From Butyricimonas faecalis (lineage in GTDB: Bacteria > Bacteroidota > Bacteroidia > Bacteroidales > Marinifilaceae): a stretch of DNA of 64,000 nt. This document shows positions 1-9,110 of the stretch, in pieces (position 1 is the stretch's first letter; each line of letters starts with the position of its first letter). The DNA lies in contig NZ_CP032819.1 of assembly GCF_003991565.1 (NCBI RefSeq), positions 4,154,001-4,218,000 of the forward strand, in the 5' to 3' direction. Under the pieces are notes generated by a model. That model saw only the letters and a program-made list of their open reading frames with translations. It ran no database searches and was not told the DNA's origin. The position numbers and the translations under genes were made by a program.

Positions 1-336
1 GAAGTTAGAGTTGATTTCGGTCAGGTCCAAGTAAATCCCCCTGATGCGGGAATCCTTGCTGGCATTGTCAATGTATTCAAGTATTTTATTTAGCCCGATT
101 TGTTTTTCGGAACTCATGGTCGTCAAGTTAAAATTTTGTAATGGGTTCTCCGATGCTCTATCCGGGATTGCTGTCTTCAGCGATAGTTTCAGTATCGTGT
201 TGTCCTTGATTTCGATTGATGGACTGGAGAAACTAGCTATGGCCCCGACGAGTCCGATGAACACGAAAAACAGGATAACGTGTACGATAATAATACCAAC
301 AATGGTTGCTAACAAGTATTTCAGAAAGCTTTTCAT
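1..336 (-). CDS. sppA: Signal peptide peptidase SppA, N-terminal part (runs off window)
   Basis: The first 112 codons of a protein that continues beyond base 1. It opens with MKSFLKYLLATIVGIIIV and a hydrophobic anchor at about residues 5-33, followed by a segment typical of the 67K type of SppA (NTILKLSLKTAIPD, then a region ending RIRGIYLDLTEINSNF). The family is a membrane-anchored Ser/Lys protease that degrades leftover signal peptides at the inner membrane. The catalytic Lys and Ser lie outside this window, so activity cannot be judged. It is divergent from murA across a 289-bp AT-rich gap that must hold both promoters. The plus-strand ORF over the same bases is its shadow. Confidence 0.85.
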   Translation of the reverse strand, partial: MKSFLKYLLATIVGIIIVHVILFFVFIGLVGAIASFSSPSIEIKDNTILKLSLKTAIPDRASENPLQNFNLTTMSSEKQIGLNKILEYIDNASKDSRIRGIYLDLTEINSNF

Positions 337-625
337 ATGTGTTGTTTTAAATTATTAATATTCCCGGGTAAAATTTCGATATACAAAATATGAATTATAT
401 TGTAAATCTTGTTTACAAATGTATGGATATAATTTCGGTCATACAAAATTTTATTTGATTTTGTAGATTTACGACGTTACAAACTTTACAAACTTATTTT
501 GTTGACATTTGTTTTTTTAATAGTTTTACGTGCAGAATCCGGTTGCGTTTCGAGAGGAGAATAAACTTTGCGTTTCGTGACTAAAAATGTTTGTAGCGAA
601 AACTGTAACTCTTTAATTATACGAC

Positions 626-1933
626 ATGAGCAAATTTGAAGTTATTGGTGGGAGACGATTGAAAGGTGAATTGATTCCCCAGGGAGCAAAGAATGAAGCA
701 TTACAGGTGATCTGTGCTTGTTTGCTGACGAGGGAAGAGGTGATTATCTGTAATATCCCGGAGATATTGGATGTAATGAAATTGATTGATCTGCTTCGGG
801 GAATGGGAGTGAAGGTGGAGAGACTTCAAAAAGGAGAGTTTTCTTTCCGGGCGAACGAGATCAATTTTGATTACCTGGAAACAGAGGATTTTTACAGTAA
901 AGCGGCTAGTTTGCGCGGATCGATCATGATTTTAGGCCCGTTGTTAGCCATGCACGGTTGCGGTTTGGTGCCCAAACCGGGAGGGGATAAAATCGGACGG
1001 CGTCGGTTGGATACCCATTTCCTCGGTTTCGAGAAATTGGGAGCCACGTTCGAGTATGATGCTATTTCAGGATGTTACAAGGCTTCTGCCCAGAAATTGC
1101 GGGGGACTTACATGTTACTCGATGAGGCATCCGTGACCGGAACGGCGAATATCATCATGGCAGCCGTGTTGGCAGAAGGGGTAACCACGATCTATAATGC
1201 CGCTTGTGAGCCTTACGTGCAACAATTGTGCCGGATGTTGAATGCCATGGGGGCCCGAATTTCGGGAATTGCCTCCAATTTGTTGACGATTGAGGGGGTT
1301 GAAAGTCTTGGCGGTTGCCAGCATCGTTGTCTGCCCGACATGATCGAGGTAGGCAGTTATATCGGACTTGCTGCATTGACTCGCTCGGAGATCACGATCA
1401 AAAATGTCGCTATTCCCCAGTTAGGTATTATTCCGGATGCATTCCGCAAGTTGGGGATCCGGATTGAGGAGCGTGGAGATGATTTGTATATTCCTCGCCA
1501 GGAGCACTACATGATAGAGGATTTTATTGACGGTTCCATCCTGACGGTTGCCGATGCTCCGTGGCCGGGCTTGACTCCTGACTTGTTGAGTGTATTCCTT
1601 GTTGTGGCAACTCAAGCGAAAGGGAGCGTGCTCATTCACCAGAAAATGTTCGAGAGCCGCTTGTTCTTCGTGGATAAATTAATTGATATGGGAGCGAAGA
1701 TTATTCTTTGTGATCCGCATCGGGCCACGGTTATCGGGCAAAATCATGAATCCCAGTTACGAGCCACCAAGATGACTTCTCCGGATATACGTGCCGGAAT
1801 CGCCTTGTTGATTGCAGCGTTGTCAGCCCAGGGGACAAGTGTCATTGATAACATCGACCAAATTGACCGCGGTTACGAGCATATTGATGAAAAATTGAAT
1901 GCCATCGGTGCGGAGATCAGACGGATTGATTGA
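626..1933 (+). CDS. murA: UDP-N-acetylglucosamine 1-carboxyvinyltransferase (Asp-type MurA)
   Basis: 435 residues, full length for MurA, the cytoplasmic enzyme that transfers enolpyruvate from PEP to UDP-GlcNAc in the first committed step of peptidoglycan synthesis. Family signatures include PQGAKNEAL near the N-terminus (the conserved Lys-Asn pair), SLRGSIMILGPLLA, and the catalytic loop KPGGDKIGRRRLDTH. The loop residue that is Cys115 in E. coli is Asp here (residue 121, bases 986-988). Asp at this site is active in other species but is not alkylated by fosfomycin, so intrinsic fosfomycin tolerance is expected. The last 17 bases overlap the end of the convergent folK gene. Confidence 0.96.
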   Translation: MSKFEVIGGRRLKGELIPQGAKNEALQVICACLLTREEVIICNIPEILDVMKLIDLLRGMGVKVERLQKGEFSFRANEINFDYLETEDFYSKAASLRGSIMILGPLLAMHGCGLVPKPGGDKIGRRRLDTHFLGFEKLGATFEYDAISGCYKASAQKLRGTYMLLDEASVTGTANIIMAAVLAEGVTTIYNAACEPYVQQLCRMLNAMGARISGIASNLLTIEGVESLGGCQHRCLPDMIEVGSYIGLAALTRSEITIKNVAIPQLGIIPDAFRKLGIRIEERGDDLYIPRQEHYMIEDFIDGSILTVADAPWPGLTPDLLSVFLVVATQAKGSVLIHQKMFESRLFFVDKLIDMGAKIILCDPHRATVIGQNHESQLRATKMTSPDIRAGIALLIAALSAQGTSVIDNIDQIDRGYEHIDEKLNAIGAEIRRID

Positions 1934-2420
1934 GGAATGATTTTTCTATGATCTCTGCTTTTAGCGTGTCCGTGCATTCAGAGAGAAGAGTGGTCATGTT
2001 TTTGTGAATGACCGGATGAATGAAATCCGGCATGATTTCGTTTAAAGGTGCGAGTACAAAATTTCGTTGTGCAAGTCTGGGATGAGGAACCGTCAGACGA
2101 GGAGTATTGATGACCCGGGAATCACAGAATAGAATATCTATATCCATGGTTCGGGAGCAGAATTGCGTGCCGGTACGAACCCGTCCCAGTTTTTGTTCCG
2201 TGGCTTGACATTTATCCAACACCTCTTCCGGGAGTAAATCGGTTTCGTAAGTAACAATTTGATTGTAAAAAGAGTCAGATGATTCGAATCCCCACGGGGC
2301 GGTTTCGTAAAGGGAAGAACAATGTTGGATCTTCCCTATGCTTGACATTTCCGTTATCGCTTCACGGATCAAGGCTTTTCGATCTCCTTGATTTCCCCCG
2401 AAGATTAAAGTGACAAACAT
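1917..2420 (-). CDS. folK: 2-amino-4-hydroxy-6-hydroxymethyldihydropteridine pyrophosphokinase
   Basis: 167 residues, normal for HPPK. The enzyme moves pyrophosphate from ATP to 6-hydroxymethyl-dihydropterin in cytosolic folate synthesis. Visible motifs are the N-terminal GGNQGDR, SSLYETAPWG, the signature SRTMDIDILF carrying the metal-binding aspartates, and VPHPRLAQRNFVLAPL. It converges on murA with a 17-bp tail overlap. It is followed on the other side by an AT-rich spacer containing an imperfect inverted repeat (about 2443-2477), then the DUF4290 gene on the same strand. Confidence 0.95.
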   Translation of the reverse strand: MFVTLIFGGNQGDRKALIREAITEMSSIGKIQHCSSLYETAPWGFESSDSFYNQIVTYETDLLPEEVLDKCQATEQKLGRVRTGTQFCSRTMDIDILFCDSRVINTPRLTVPHPRLAQRNFVLAPLNEIMPDFIHPVIHKNMTTLLSECTDTLKAEIIEKSFLNQSV

Positions 2421-2481
2421 CCGAAGTAATTTTAGGTTTAATGATTTTAGATTGAAAAAGCATTCAATTTAAAATCTACGA

Positions 2482-3111
2482 TTAGTTGTGTTTTTTGTAA
2501 AATTGCTTCTTGTTGTTTTTCTGTTGCTTGTTGTTATTCATGGGTTTATTGTTTTTCTTTTGCAACAAGTCTTTCGAGTGAGAAAGGATCATGCCTTCCG
2601 GCATTTCGATATTGCCACCGTATAATGTATTGATGTCGTTGTAAATCTGATCGTCTTCCACGGAGTCTTTATTCCACGTAAGGAATGATTTTTTCATGTG
2701 GTTAGCGGTCAACACCGTGAGTACTCTTTTGATTTCGGGGTCTTCTGTTTCTTTGATTTTTTCAATCAGTTTCTCGGTAAGAAGACCATAGTGCTTGTAC
2801 TTGATATGGTGATTGTTATATGGTAACCTTTCCGGTTTTTCTTCCAGAATATCTTTTTCCGGGAGAGGATAAGGAGAATCGATATCCAGCGTGAAGTTTG
2901 ACATGATCATCAAGTGATCCCACAATTTGTGGCGGAAATCCGGAACATCCCGAAGGTGTGGGTAAAGATTTCCCATCACGCTGATTACCGTTTTGGCTGC
3001 ACGGGTACGCTCATCTCTGTCTGTTATTGTTGCCAGGTGGTCAACCATCATTTGAATATTCCTACCGTATTCGGGAAGAATAAGTTTTTTTCTTTGGCTA
3101 TTATAGTCCAT
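2482..3111 (-). CDS. DUF4290 family protein
   Basis: 209 residues matching my memory of the Bacteroidetes DUF4290 family: the opening YNSQRKKLILPEYGRNIQ and the repeated pattern of short helices with conserved LYPHLRDVPDFRHKLWDHL. It is predicted cytosolic, with no signal peptide or membrane segment. The C-terminal 30 residues are a low-complexity basic Asn/Lys/Gln tail, possibly nucleic-acid binding. No biochemical function is known to me. It sits between folK and the UvrD-like helicase on the same strand, with a 142-bp gap upstream. Confidence 0.8.
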   Translation of the reverse strand: MDYNSQRKKLILPEYGRNIQMMVDHLATITDRDERTRAAKTVISVMGNLYPHLRDVPDFRHKLWDHLMIMSNFTLDIDSPYPLPEKDILEEKPERLPYNNHHIKYKHYGLLTEKLIEKIKETEDPEIKRVLTVLTANHMKKSFLTWNKDSVEDDQIYNDINTLYGGNIEMPEGMILSHSKDLLQKKNNKPMNNNKQQKNNKKQFYKKHN

Positions 3112-3253
3112 TACCGGATAATTTTGGTCTTAATTTTTTTTATTTTATGGGAAAACGCCGGAAAATCACATTAAAATGCCGGAATAATCAATCCCTTGAA
3201 TCTATTAGAAATTAGAATATGCTGCAAATATAATATTTTTTGTTTATAAGTCG

Positions 3254-5524
3254 TTAATTTGTATGTCCTTGCACGTAAAGTTTTGCAAACTTTAACAATA
3301 AAACCTTTTGACCGTGCTTGGGGAACATCACTTTTGCCTTTTTATTGACTCCCAGGCCATCTATGGAAATTACTTTCCCCGGGCCGAAATTGGGATGGAA
3401 GATTACCATACCGGGAATAATCTGATCCCCGTTGATAGGAACCAGTTTCGAGGTGTCAATGTCCGGCACTTCAACCTTGGGTTGAAGGGTGATATTCGGA
3501 CGAGCCACTTTCCCTTGTATACCGGGCCCGTTTAACGAGCGCCCCATGGAGGGACGGGCCGGGGTAAAAAATCCGTCCAGGTAGTGTGGGTCAATTTCCG
3601 CGATAAACCGGGAAGGCTGCGGGTAGACTACATTACCATTTTTATACCGGGAAGTGGCATAGGTCATGATCACTCTTTTTTCGGCACGGGTCAGTGCCAC
3701 GTAAAACAACCTTCTCTCTTCCTCCAAGGCGGAAGGGGTATAGACACTTTGTTGGGCGGGGAAAAGTTCTTCTTCCATGCCCACGATAAAGACATTTTCA
3801 AACTCTAGTCCTTTCGCGGAGTGAATGGTCATCAAGGTTACTTTATTATTGTCCTCCGGTTTTTCGCTATCTTGATCGGTCAACAAGGCAACACCTTCCA
3901 AGAACGCGGGAAGCTTGTCATCCCGTCCTTCTTTGTAAGCGGTTTCACAGAAATCTTTGACGGCATTCAACAACTCATCTATATTTTCCCGACGGGACAC
4001 TCCTTCCGGTGTGTCATCGGAAGAAAGGTCTTCTTTAATTCCGGAAGCTTGGGCTATCCGACAGGTCGTTTCGTAGGCGTTATCCTCCTTGGCTATCTCG
4101 GTGAATCCCTCGATCAATTGCCTGAAACGAGTTAGCTTGGCAGCCGTCGTGGCGGAAACCATACCGGGAACTTTGTTCAAGTTGCAAAGTAGAGTCCAGA
4201 TGCTCACGTTATAATGTTGAGCCACTTCTTTTAACTTGTCGATCGTGGTATCCCCGATGCCCCGCCGCGGGTAGTTGATGATTCGTTTTAAAGCCTCCTC
4301 GTCGTTCTGGTTAATGGTCAGGCGTAAGTAGGCAATCAAATCTTTGATCTCCTTGCGTTGGTAGAAGGAAAGGCCCCCGTACACCTTGTAAGGTATATTT
4401 CTTTTACGTAAAGATTCCTCCATGATACGCGATTGGGCATTTGTCCGGTACAAAATGGCGAAGTGGTTGAAATCCGCTTGTTCGTTTTGGGAGATGCGGA
4501 ATATTTCTTGTGCCACTTGAAAACCCTCTTCTTTATCGGACAGGGCTTTCATTACCCGGATTTTATCCCCTTCTTCGTTTTGAGAGAACGTTTTTTTAGG
4601 AATCTGTTCCTTGTTCCGGCTAATGATACTATTGGCCGCGTCAACAATGGTGGTCGTGGAGCGATAGTTTTGTTCCAGCTTGCACAATTTGTAGCCTGGG
4701 TAATCATTCCGGAAGTTCAAGATATTCTCGATGCGGGCTCCTCGGAACGAATAGATACTTTGTGCGTCATCTCCCACCACGCAGATGTTTTTATGTTGTT
4801 CTGCCAGTTTTTTGATGATGAGGTATTGCGAATAGTTCGTATCCTGGTACTCGTCCACGAGTATATAGTCAAATTTATTCTGGTACTTCTCCAGTATTTC
4901 CGGGAAATCACGGAAGAGAATATTCGTTTGTAATAGAAGGTCGTCGAAATCCATGACGTCGCTTTGCTTGCAACGGGCTTGGTAATACTTGTATATTTCC
5001 GAGATCTTGGGCTTCTTGGCCGCTTGATCTGCAGACGTGATCTTTGCCGATTGGGCGTATGCCTGTGCCACGATAAGATTGTTTTTGGCCATGGAGATAC
5101 GTCCCAACACGTCGTTAGGTTTATATACCTTGTCGTCCAGTTTCAAATCCTTGACGATCGACTTGATTAAGTTTTTAGAATCCTGTGAATCGTATATCGT
5201 GAAGTTGGACGTGTAACCGAGGTTTTCGGCCTCGACCCGCAGAATCTTGGAGAAAATGGAGTGGAAAGTTCCCATCCATAAATTGGCGGCATTGCTTTGT
5301 CCCACGAGAGTGGCAATACGTTTCTGCATTTCCCGTGCGGCTTTGTTGGTAAACGTTAGGGCTAGAATACGGTAAGCGGGTACTCCTTTGCTTAATAAGT
5401 TCGCGATACGATATGTCAATACCCTTGTTTTACCCGATCCTGCTCCGGCAATCACAAGCGTGGGCCCATCCGTGTTCATGACGGCCTCTCGTTGGTTCTC
5501 GTTCAATTCGTTAATAAAATCCAC
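3254..5524 (-). CDS. uvrD: UvrD/PcrA-type superfamily 1 DNA helicase
   Basis: 756 residues with the SF1A helicase motifs in order: Q-motif LNENQREAV, Walker A AGAGSGKT (26-33), Walker B YILVDEYQDTN, the QNYRS motif, MTIHSAKGLEFE, and LFYVALTRAEKR. The family unwinds DNA 3'-5' in nucleotide excision and mismatch repair and removes RecA or RNA polymerase. The C-terminus (VIFHPNFGPGKV, then a short beta domain) resembles the Tudor-like RNA polymerase-binding tail of PcrA/UvrD, which favours UvrD/PcrA over Rep. Start at 5524 matches the expected MDFINELNENQ beginning. The 63-bp gap to rsmE allows co-transcription. Confidence 0.93.
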   Translation of the reverse strand: MDFINELNENQREAVMNTDGPTLVIAGAGSGKTRVLTYRIANLLSKGVPAYRILALTFTNKAAREMQKRIATLVGQSNAANLWMGTFHSIFSKILRVEAENLGYTSNFTIYDSQDSKNLIKSIVKDLKLDDKVYKPNDVLGRISMAKNNLIVAQAYAQSAKITSADQAAKKPKISEIYKYYQARCKQSDVMDFDDLLLQTNILFRDFPEILEKYQNKFDYILVDEYQDTNYSQYLIIKKLAEQHKNICVVGDDAQSIYSFRGARIENILNFRNDYPGYKLCKLEQNYRSTTTIVDAANSIISRNKEQIPKKTFSQNEEGDKIRVMKALSDKEEGFQVAQEIFRISQNEQADFNHFAILYRTNAQSRIMEESLRKRNIPYKVYGGLSFYQRKEIKDLIAYLRLTINQNDEEALKRIINYPRRGIGDTTIDKLKEVAQHYNVSIWTLLCNLNKVPGMVSATTAAKLTRFRQLIEGFTEIAKEDNAYETTCRIAQASGIKEDLSSDDTPEGVSRRENIDELLNAVKDFCETAYKEGRDDKLPAFLEGVALLTDQDSEKPEDNNKVTLMTIHSAKGLEFENVFIVGMEEELFPAQQSVYTPSALEEERRLFYVALTRAEKRVIMTYATSRYKNGNVVYPQPSRFIAEIDPHYLDGFFTPARPSMGRSLNGPGIQGKVARPNITLQPKVEVPDIDTSKLVPINGDQIIPGMVIFHPNFGPGKVISIDGLGVNKKAKVMFPKHGQKVLLLKFAKLYVQGHTN

Positions 5525-5587
5525 GATAAATAAATTCAGAAAAACATTTAACCTTGTGTCCGCAAAAATACAAATAATATGGCAGAA

Positions 5588-6313
5588 CTACTTCATTTGG
5601 GATGTATGTTTTATCTCGTTCAGAAAGTTGATGCTGTGGCACGCGACAATTCCGGCGGTTTCTGTTCGCAGGCGACTTTCACCGAGAGTGACAGGTATGA
5701 AGTTGTTTTCTTGGGCTAGCCGGATCTCATTTCCCGAAAAGTCTCCTTCCGGGCCGATGAGAATCGTGATCTCTTGGCCGGGTTGATATATCTCTTGAAG
5801 TGATTTTTTATTCCCCTCGTCACAATGGGCGATACATTTCAGCGGGGACGGATTGTTTTTCACGAAATGGGAAAACTCCGTCAACGGGTTGAGTTTCGGC
5901 AAGTAGGCTTTTAAGGATTGTTTCATGGCAGAAATAATGACTTTCTCCAAGCGATCCTCCTTGATTACCTTGCGTTCCGAATGGGCGCAGAGTAGGGGGG
6001 TAATTTCGTCAATTCCGATTTCCGTGCATTTTTCCAGGAACCATTCGATTCGCTCGATGTTTTTGGTCGGGGCAATGGCTATGTGAATATGGAAATCCCG
6101 TTTCCCGTATCCCTCTGTCTTCTCGATACAGCGAACTTCACAACGTTTCGGCTGAGCCTGAATGATTTCACACCGATAGAATCCCCCTTTCCCGTCGATA
6201 AGAAAAATTTCGTCTCCCACTTCGAGGCGAAGCACTTTGACACAATGTTTGGATTCCTCTTCCGGTAAAGCGTATAGGTTTTCTGTAATATCCGGTGTAT
6301 AAAATAAATGCAT
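5588..6313 (-). CDS. rsmE: 16S rRNA (uracil(1498)-N(3))-methyltransferase RsmE
   Basis: 241 residues. The N-terminal part has a PUA-like beta barrel (MHLFYTPDI, SKHCVKVLRLEVGDEI). The C-terminal part is a SPOUT knot with the SAM-binding segments ILIGPEGDFSGNEI and TLGESRLRTETAGIVA. The enzyme methylates U1498 of 16S rRNA in the assembled 30S subunit using SAM. It is just upstream of the helicase on the same strand, with 63 bp between them. A 423-bp gap separates it from the EF-G paralogue. Confidence 0.95.
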   Translation of the reverse strand: MHLFYTPDITENLYALPEEESKHCVKVLRLEVGDEIFLIDGKGGFYRCEIIQAQPKRCEVRCIEKTEGYGKRDFHIHIAIAPTKNIERIEWFLEKCTEIGIDEITPLLCAHSERKVIKEDRLEKVIISAMKQSLKAYLPKLNPLTEFSHFVKNNPSPLKCIAHCDEGNKKSLQEIYQPGQEITILIGPEGDFSGNEIRLAQENNFIPVTLGESRLRTETAGIVACHSINFLNEIKHTSQMK

Positions 6314-6495
6314 AGAATGTGGTTAAATTTTGAAACAAAAGTATGAAAATAGACGAGAACTTCCAAAATGATTCTCTTATCCATGCGTATGTGTGATACT
6401 ACTCAGGTCTAACCCAAATAAGGTAGTAAATAAACCCAAATAATACCACATACTCAGAGATCATTCAGTGTTTACTCGAAGCTGAACCATTCCGT

Positions 6496-6539
6496 AACGT
6501 TTGAGCAACGTTTGAACAACGGCTGAGCAACGGCTGAGT
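6496..6539. repeat. Four-copy 11-bp tandem repeat
   Basis: Four adjacent units: AACGTTTGAGC, AACGTTTGAAC, AACGGCTGAGC, AACGGCTGAGT. The pattern splits into two related pairs, so it probably grew by duplication. The 11-bp period is close to one helical turn. No gene uses it; function unknown. A different sequence with the same period occurs at 62587-62640. Confidence 0.85.
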
Positions 6540-6644
6540 GGGATTATTTCCCTAGGATTTCAGTAGGATTTCCTCTGGTTTTGTTATAAATTACTTCTGA
6601 TGATTACCGTGAACTCACGTTAAAACCGTGATCCCATCTAATAC

Positions 6645-6686
6645 AAAAGCACCATTTTAACTTGGATGAAGTTAAATGGTGCTTTT
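6645..6686 (-). terminator. Rho-independent terminator of the EF-G paralogue
   Basis: The arms AGCACCATTTTAACTT and AAGTTAAATGGTGCT flank a 5-base loop with a single-base bulge, and each arm is bordered by a run of A or T. It lies 51 bp past the EF-G stop codon and, being symmetric, could act in both directions. Confidence 0.85.
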
Positions 6687-6736
6687 GATATAAATGATTA
6701 ACTTTCAGAATGTTGATAATTGTAATATGTGGAATT

Positions 6737-8893
6737 TTATTCTTCCTCTTCTTGCTCTTGATAAGCTTTCAACAACTCTTCTTGAACTTCTGCCGGTACT
6801 TTTTCATATCCGGAGAAATTCATGGTGAAGGAAGCTCGTCCTCCCGTGATGGAGCTCAATGCCGTGGAGTAGCGTTGCATTTCCTTCAACGGCACTTTAG
6901 CCATCAATTTTTGGAATCCGGTATCGGCTTCCATACCCATGATGATTGCTCTACGGGTTTGCAGGTCACCCATGACATCTCCCATGTATTCATCCGGGAC
7001 GAGGACTTCCACGTCGTAAATCGGTTCCAAAATCTTCGGTGATGCCTGTTTGAACGCCGTGCTGAAAGCGTGACGTCCGGCAAGTTTGAACGAGATTTCG
7101 TTTGAATCCACGGGGTGCATTTTCCCGTCGTACACACTGACACGTATGTCTCGTGCGTATGATCCGGTAAGCGGTCCTTCTTCCATCTTTTCCATGATTC
7201 CTTTCAAGATGGCGGGCATGAAACGTGCGTCGATCACTCCACCCACGATACAGTTGTAGAATACCAGCTTGCCGCCCCACGGGAGGTCAATAACTTCTTT
7301 GTCTTTTACCGATATTTTACTATCCACACCGTTGATCTTGTACATGGTCGGGTCGGGCATTCCTTCTGTGTAAGGTTCAATCACGAGATGAACCTCGCCG
7401 AATTGTCCGGCTCCACCCGATTGTTTCTTGTGGCGATAGTCTGCGTAGGCATATTTCGTGATGGTTTCACGGTACGGGATACGTGGCGGGTAGAATTCGA
7501 TTTCCAGTTTATCATTATGCTCGATACGCCATTTCATGGTGTTCAAGTGGAACTCGCCCTGTCCGGAGATAATCATTTGTTTCAATTCCTTGGAATACTC
7601 CACGAGGAATGTCGGGTCTTCCTGGTGAATCCGTTGCAGGATTTCCGCCAGTTTTTCTTCGTCGCCCGTGTTCACGGCTTTGACAGCTGTTCTGAAACGA
7701 GGATTCGGATATTGGATCTTGCCGAATTTGTAATGAACGTCTTTTTCGTTCAACGTATCGCCGTTGTTCGTATTTTTCAATTTCACGGTTGCCCCGATGT
7801 CTCCGGCCATCATTTCGGTTACTTTCGTCCGGTTCTTCCCGGCCACGGCATACAGTGTCGAGATGCGTTCTTTTGCATCATTGGTGGCATTGTACAAGTC
7901 ATCCCCTTCATGAATGGTCCCGGATGCTACTTTGAAATAGATCACTTCACCCAAATGGGGTTCAACCGTCGTGTTGAACATATATAAGGAGGTCGGGCCT
8001 TTCTCGTCGTACGGGACTTCATCCCCGTCTTCCGTGATGGAAGGTGGCATGGAGCTGGCACTGGGAGCCACGTTGATCACGAACTCCATGAAACGGCGCA
8101 CGCACATATCTTTTTCTGCCGACACGCAGAAAACGGGGAACATATCCCGTGCGATAAGTCCTTTGCGGATTCCGGCACGCATTTCATCCTCCGTGAGGCT
8201 GCCCTTGTCAAAGAATAGTTCCATCAATCCTTCGTCGTTTTCGGCTGCCGCTTCGATCAGCGCGTTGTGTAATTCGTTCGCTTTTTCTTCTTCTTCCTTG
8301 GGAATGGGGAGTACGTCGGGTTTGCCACCTTCCGGTTTCCACTGGTACATTTCCATTTTCAGGACGTCGATCACGCGGTTAAAGCCGATTCCCGGGTTCA
8401 CCGGGTATTGAACGAGCACGACTTTCGAGCCGAAAGCGGCCTTGGCTTGTTCCACCGTGTGGTCAAAGTTTGCTTTCTCGTGATCAACCTGATTTATAAC
8501 GAAAATGAGCGGTTTGTTTAGTCTTTTGGCATGACGGCTGATGATTTCGGTTCCGACCTCAATACCTCTGACGGCGTTAATGACCATTACTCCGGTATCA
8601 ACAACGTTCAGCGCAGAGATAACTCCTCCGACGAAATCGTCTGCTCCCGGCGTGTCAATGAAATTGAGCTTGTGCTCCTTCCATTCCGTGTATAATACGG
8701 CCGGGAACACGGATGATCCGTATTCCTGTTCTACCGGACGGTAGTCGGATGACGTGTTTTTTGCACTAATGCTACCTCTGCGCGGGATGACCCCGCCCTC
8801 ATACATCATGGCTTCCGCTAGCGTGGTTTTACCGGATCCGGCACTACCCACGAGCGCGATGTTTTTAATTTCGTTAGGTTTATAGGTTTTCAT
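6737..8893 (-). CDS. EF-G-like translation factor (EF-G2 type) with altered GTPase centre
   Basis: 718 residues with the full EF-G domain order: GTPase domain (about 1-280), beta-barrel domain II, and domains III-V (FHLNTMKWRIEH, RIPYRETI, then the domain IV/V region). The P-loop GSAGSGKT is at 16-23. The G3 motif reads DTPGADDF, so the catalytic His of DTPGHVDF is Ala84 (bases 8642-8644). G4 reads NQVD instead of NKVD. The switch I end is YGSS rather than RGIT. These match the EF-G2 paralogue of Bacteroides, reported as I recall to support translation without GTP hydrolysis during carbon starvation and gut colonisation. This is therefore not the housekeeping fusA. Confidence 0.9.
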   Translation of the reverse strand: MKTYKPNEIKNIALVGSAGSGKTTLAEAMMYEGGVIPRRGSISAKNTSSDYRPVEQEYGSSVFPAVLYTEWKEHKLNFIDTPGADDFVGGVISALNVVDTGVMVINAVRGIEVGTEIISRHAKRLNKPLIFVINQVDHEKANFDHTVEQAKAAFGSKVVLVQYPVNPGIGFNRVIDVLKMEMYQWKPEGGKPDVLPIPKEEEEKANELHNALIEAAAENDEGLMELFFDKGSLTEDEMRAGIRKGLIARDMFPVFCVSAEKDMCVRRFMEFVINVAPSASSMPPSITEDGDEVPYDEKGPTSLYMFNTTVEPHLGEVIYFKVASGTIHEGDDLYNATNDAKERISTLYAVAGKNRTKVTEMMAGDIGATVKLKNTNNGDTLNEKDVHYKFGKIQYPNPRFRTAVKAVNTGDEEKLAEILQRIHQEDPTFLVEYSKELKQMIISGQGEFHLNTMKWRIEHNDKLEIEFYPPRIPYRETITKYAYADYRHKKQSGGAGQFGEVHLVIEPYTEGMPDPTMYKINGVDSKISVKDKEVIDLPWGGKLVFYNCIVGGVIDARFMPAILKGIMEKMEEGPLTGSYARDIRVSVYDGKMHPVDSNEISFKLAGRHAFSTAFKQASPKILEPIYDVEVLVPDEYMGDVMGDLQTRRAIIMGMEADTGFQKLMAKVPLKEMQRYSTALSSITGGRASFTMNFSGYEKVPAEVQEELLKAYQEQEEEE

Positions 8894-9076
8894 TATAATA
8901 CGGTTTAGATTAATATTGTAAACGTATTAACTCTTCGAATGATTCGAGGGTTACAAATTAGTGAAGATTTTCTAAAAAAACAATAGAGAATGTCATTCTT
9001 GATAAAAATAAATGCAGAAAGTGCGTGTTAGTATTTTTTATGTACCAGGCTCTAGGGCGATGGCGCATTTTTTGTA

Positions 9077-9084
9077 TATCTTTG
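9077..9084 (+). promoter_or_regulatory. Candidate -7 element of the zinc peptidase gene
   Basis: TATCTTTG fits TAnnTTTG and lies 26 bp before the ATG at 9111. No clear -33 TTTG box stands 19-20 bp upstream, so support is moderate. It argues against the earlier ATG at 9012, which would fall upstream of the transcript start. Confidence 0.5.
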
Positions 9085-9110
9085 GAAAAACTTTAATTGA
9101 TGATTTGAAT

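Larger units (their letters stand above)
6314..6736. other. Intergenic region between rsmE and the EF-G paralogue
   Basis: No coding potential was recognised in this 423-bp stretch; ORFs across it are shadows. It contains an 11-bp tandem repeat (6496-6539) and the strong terminator hairpin of the EF-G gene (6645-6686). The promoter of rsmE, read on the minus strand, should lie in its left part, but I do not see a convincing TAnnTTTG element. Confidence 0.6.

Noticed and set aside
44..358. Plus-strand ORF of 104 codons
   Set aside because: It is antisense to the sppA N-terminus, whose protein is clearly family-like; no promoter or similarity for the plus frame.
1115..1639. Minus-strand ORFs inside murA
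   Set aside because: They are shadows of the murA reading frame with no family features.
6496..6539. CRISPR-like array
   Set aside because: Units are only 11 bp, directly adjacent, with no spacers and no cas genes.
6737..8893. Housekeeping fusA
   Set aside because: G3 and G4 motifs deviate, and no rpsL, rpsG or tuf neighbours are present.
9012..9110. Longer N-terminus of the zinc peptidase
   Set aside because: The extra 33 residues are not family-like and a TATCTTTG element lies within them.
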